From NCBI GenBank assembly GCA_024640925.1, contig JAHEEB010000017.1, positions 1 to 14,765 of the forward strand: a stretch of DNA of 14,765 bases, written 5' to 3'. Each line of letters begins with the position of its first letter. Position 1 is the stretch's first letter. The notes under the pieces were generated by a model. It had not been told where the DNA came from, did no database searches, and saw nothing but the letters and a program-made list of their open reading frames with translations. Both the position numbers and the translations under genes were made by a program. Origin of the DNA: Bacteroidota bacterium. GTDB lineage: Bacteria > Bacteroidota > Bacteroidia > Bacteroidales > UBA10428. This document shows, one piece after another, positions 14,681 through 14,765 of this stretch.

Positions 14681-14765
14681 ATGAATGTGAGGAAAAAGGT
14701 TTGTTTCATTCTTCTTATCGTAGGATTGATAGGATTTAGCCGGCAGGTTAAAGCCAACGATACTG
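14681..14765 (+). CDS. atpB: F1Fo ATP synthase subunit a, N-terminal fragment
   Basis: Only the first 28 codons are inside the window. The ATG at 14681 opens a signal-peptide-like stretch (MNVRKKVCFILLIVGLIGF, then VKAND). Bacteroidota subunit a proteins typically begin with such a cleavable-looking leader before the conserved core, and the gene follows AtpZ and an AtpI-like gene. The call rests on this order and the leader; no core motif of subunit a is visible. Confidence 0.7.
   Translation, partial: MNVRKKVCFILLIVGLIGFSRQVKANDT

Noticed and set aside
1..14765. CRISPR arrays, tRNA or rRNA genes, transposase genes and phage genes
   Set aside because: No regularly spaced repeats, tRNA-like cloverleafs, rRNA sequence or transposase/phage motifs were seen on either strand.

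Overview
The window reads as a chromosomal piece of a member of the Bacteroidota, most likely a Bacteroidales/Marinilabiliales-type organism. Supporting signs are a SusC-type TonB-dependent receptor with its FecR/ECF-sigma pair, TAnnTTTG-type -7 promoter elements, almost no Shine-Dalgarno signals, AT-rich intergenic DNA, a DUF177-rpmF-plsX-fabH block, and a bactofilin-AtpZ-AtpI-like-atpB block. The species cannot be named from the sequence.

Left part (1-6204, all genes on the minus strand). In transcription order: an M28 metallopeptidase (4924-6204), a small secreted single-span protein of unknown function (4303-4809) ending in a clear terminator, a secreted GH5 endoglucanase (3079-4047) with its own promoter, an ECF sigma factor (2187-2765), a FecR-type anti-sigma factor (953-2041), and the start of a SusC receptor with an STN signalling domain (812 to beyond base 1). 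The last three form the classic trans-envelope relay: STN domain to periplasmic FecR to cytoplasmic sigma to susC transcription. The nearby GH5 enzyme suggests a beta-glucan or cellulose theme, which is inference. SusD should lie beyond base 1.

The most interesting signal is on the opposite (plus) strand of this locus. Two related elements of about 75-80 nt (821-895 and 2872-2951) share a 12-base 5' block, a second conserved block and an identical hairpin loop (CTGCAAC), while their stem sequences differ completely but still pair. The first is antisense to the susC leader. The second has a good promoter and a textbook terminator but no susC beside it. They look like a cis-antisense sRNA and an orphan, possibly trans-acting, paralogue, comparable to the PUL antisense RNAs such as DonS of Bacteroides fragilis.

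Middle part (6205-10560, plus-strand genes): a lipoprotein with a PKD-like domain, a 12-span amino acid permease starting with GTG directly behind a 27-bp inverted repeat, a secreted TonB-C-domain protein, a 515-base non-coding stretch with a long imperfect inverted repeat, and a stand-alone response-regulator receiver.

Right part (10696-14765, plus strand): a housekeeping operon (DUF177/YceD, rpmF, plsX, fabH) from a perfect TAnnTTTG promoter to a strong terminator at 13434-13463, linking ribosomal L32 to the start of phospholipid and fatty-acid synthesis. Then comes the head of the ATP synthase operon: bactofilin, AtpZ (overlapping the bactofilin gene), a four-span AtpI-like protein and the first 28 codons of atpB, which runs off the window.
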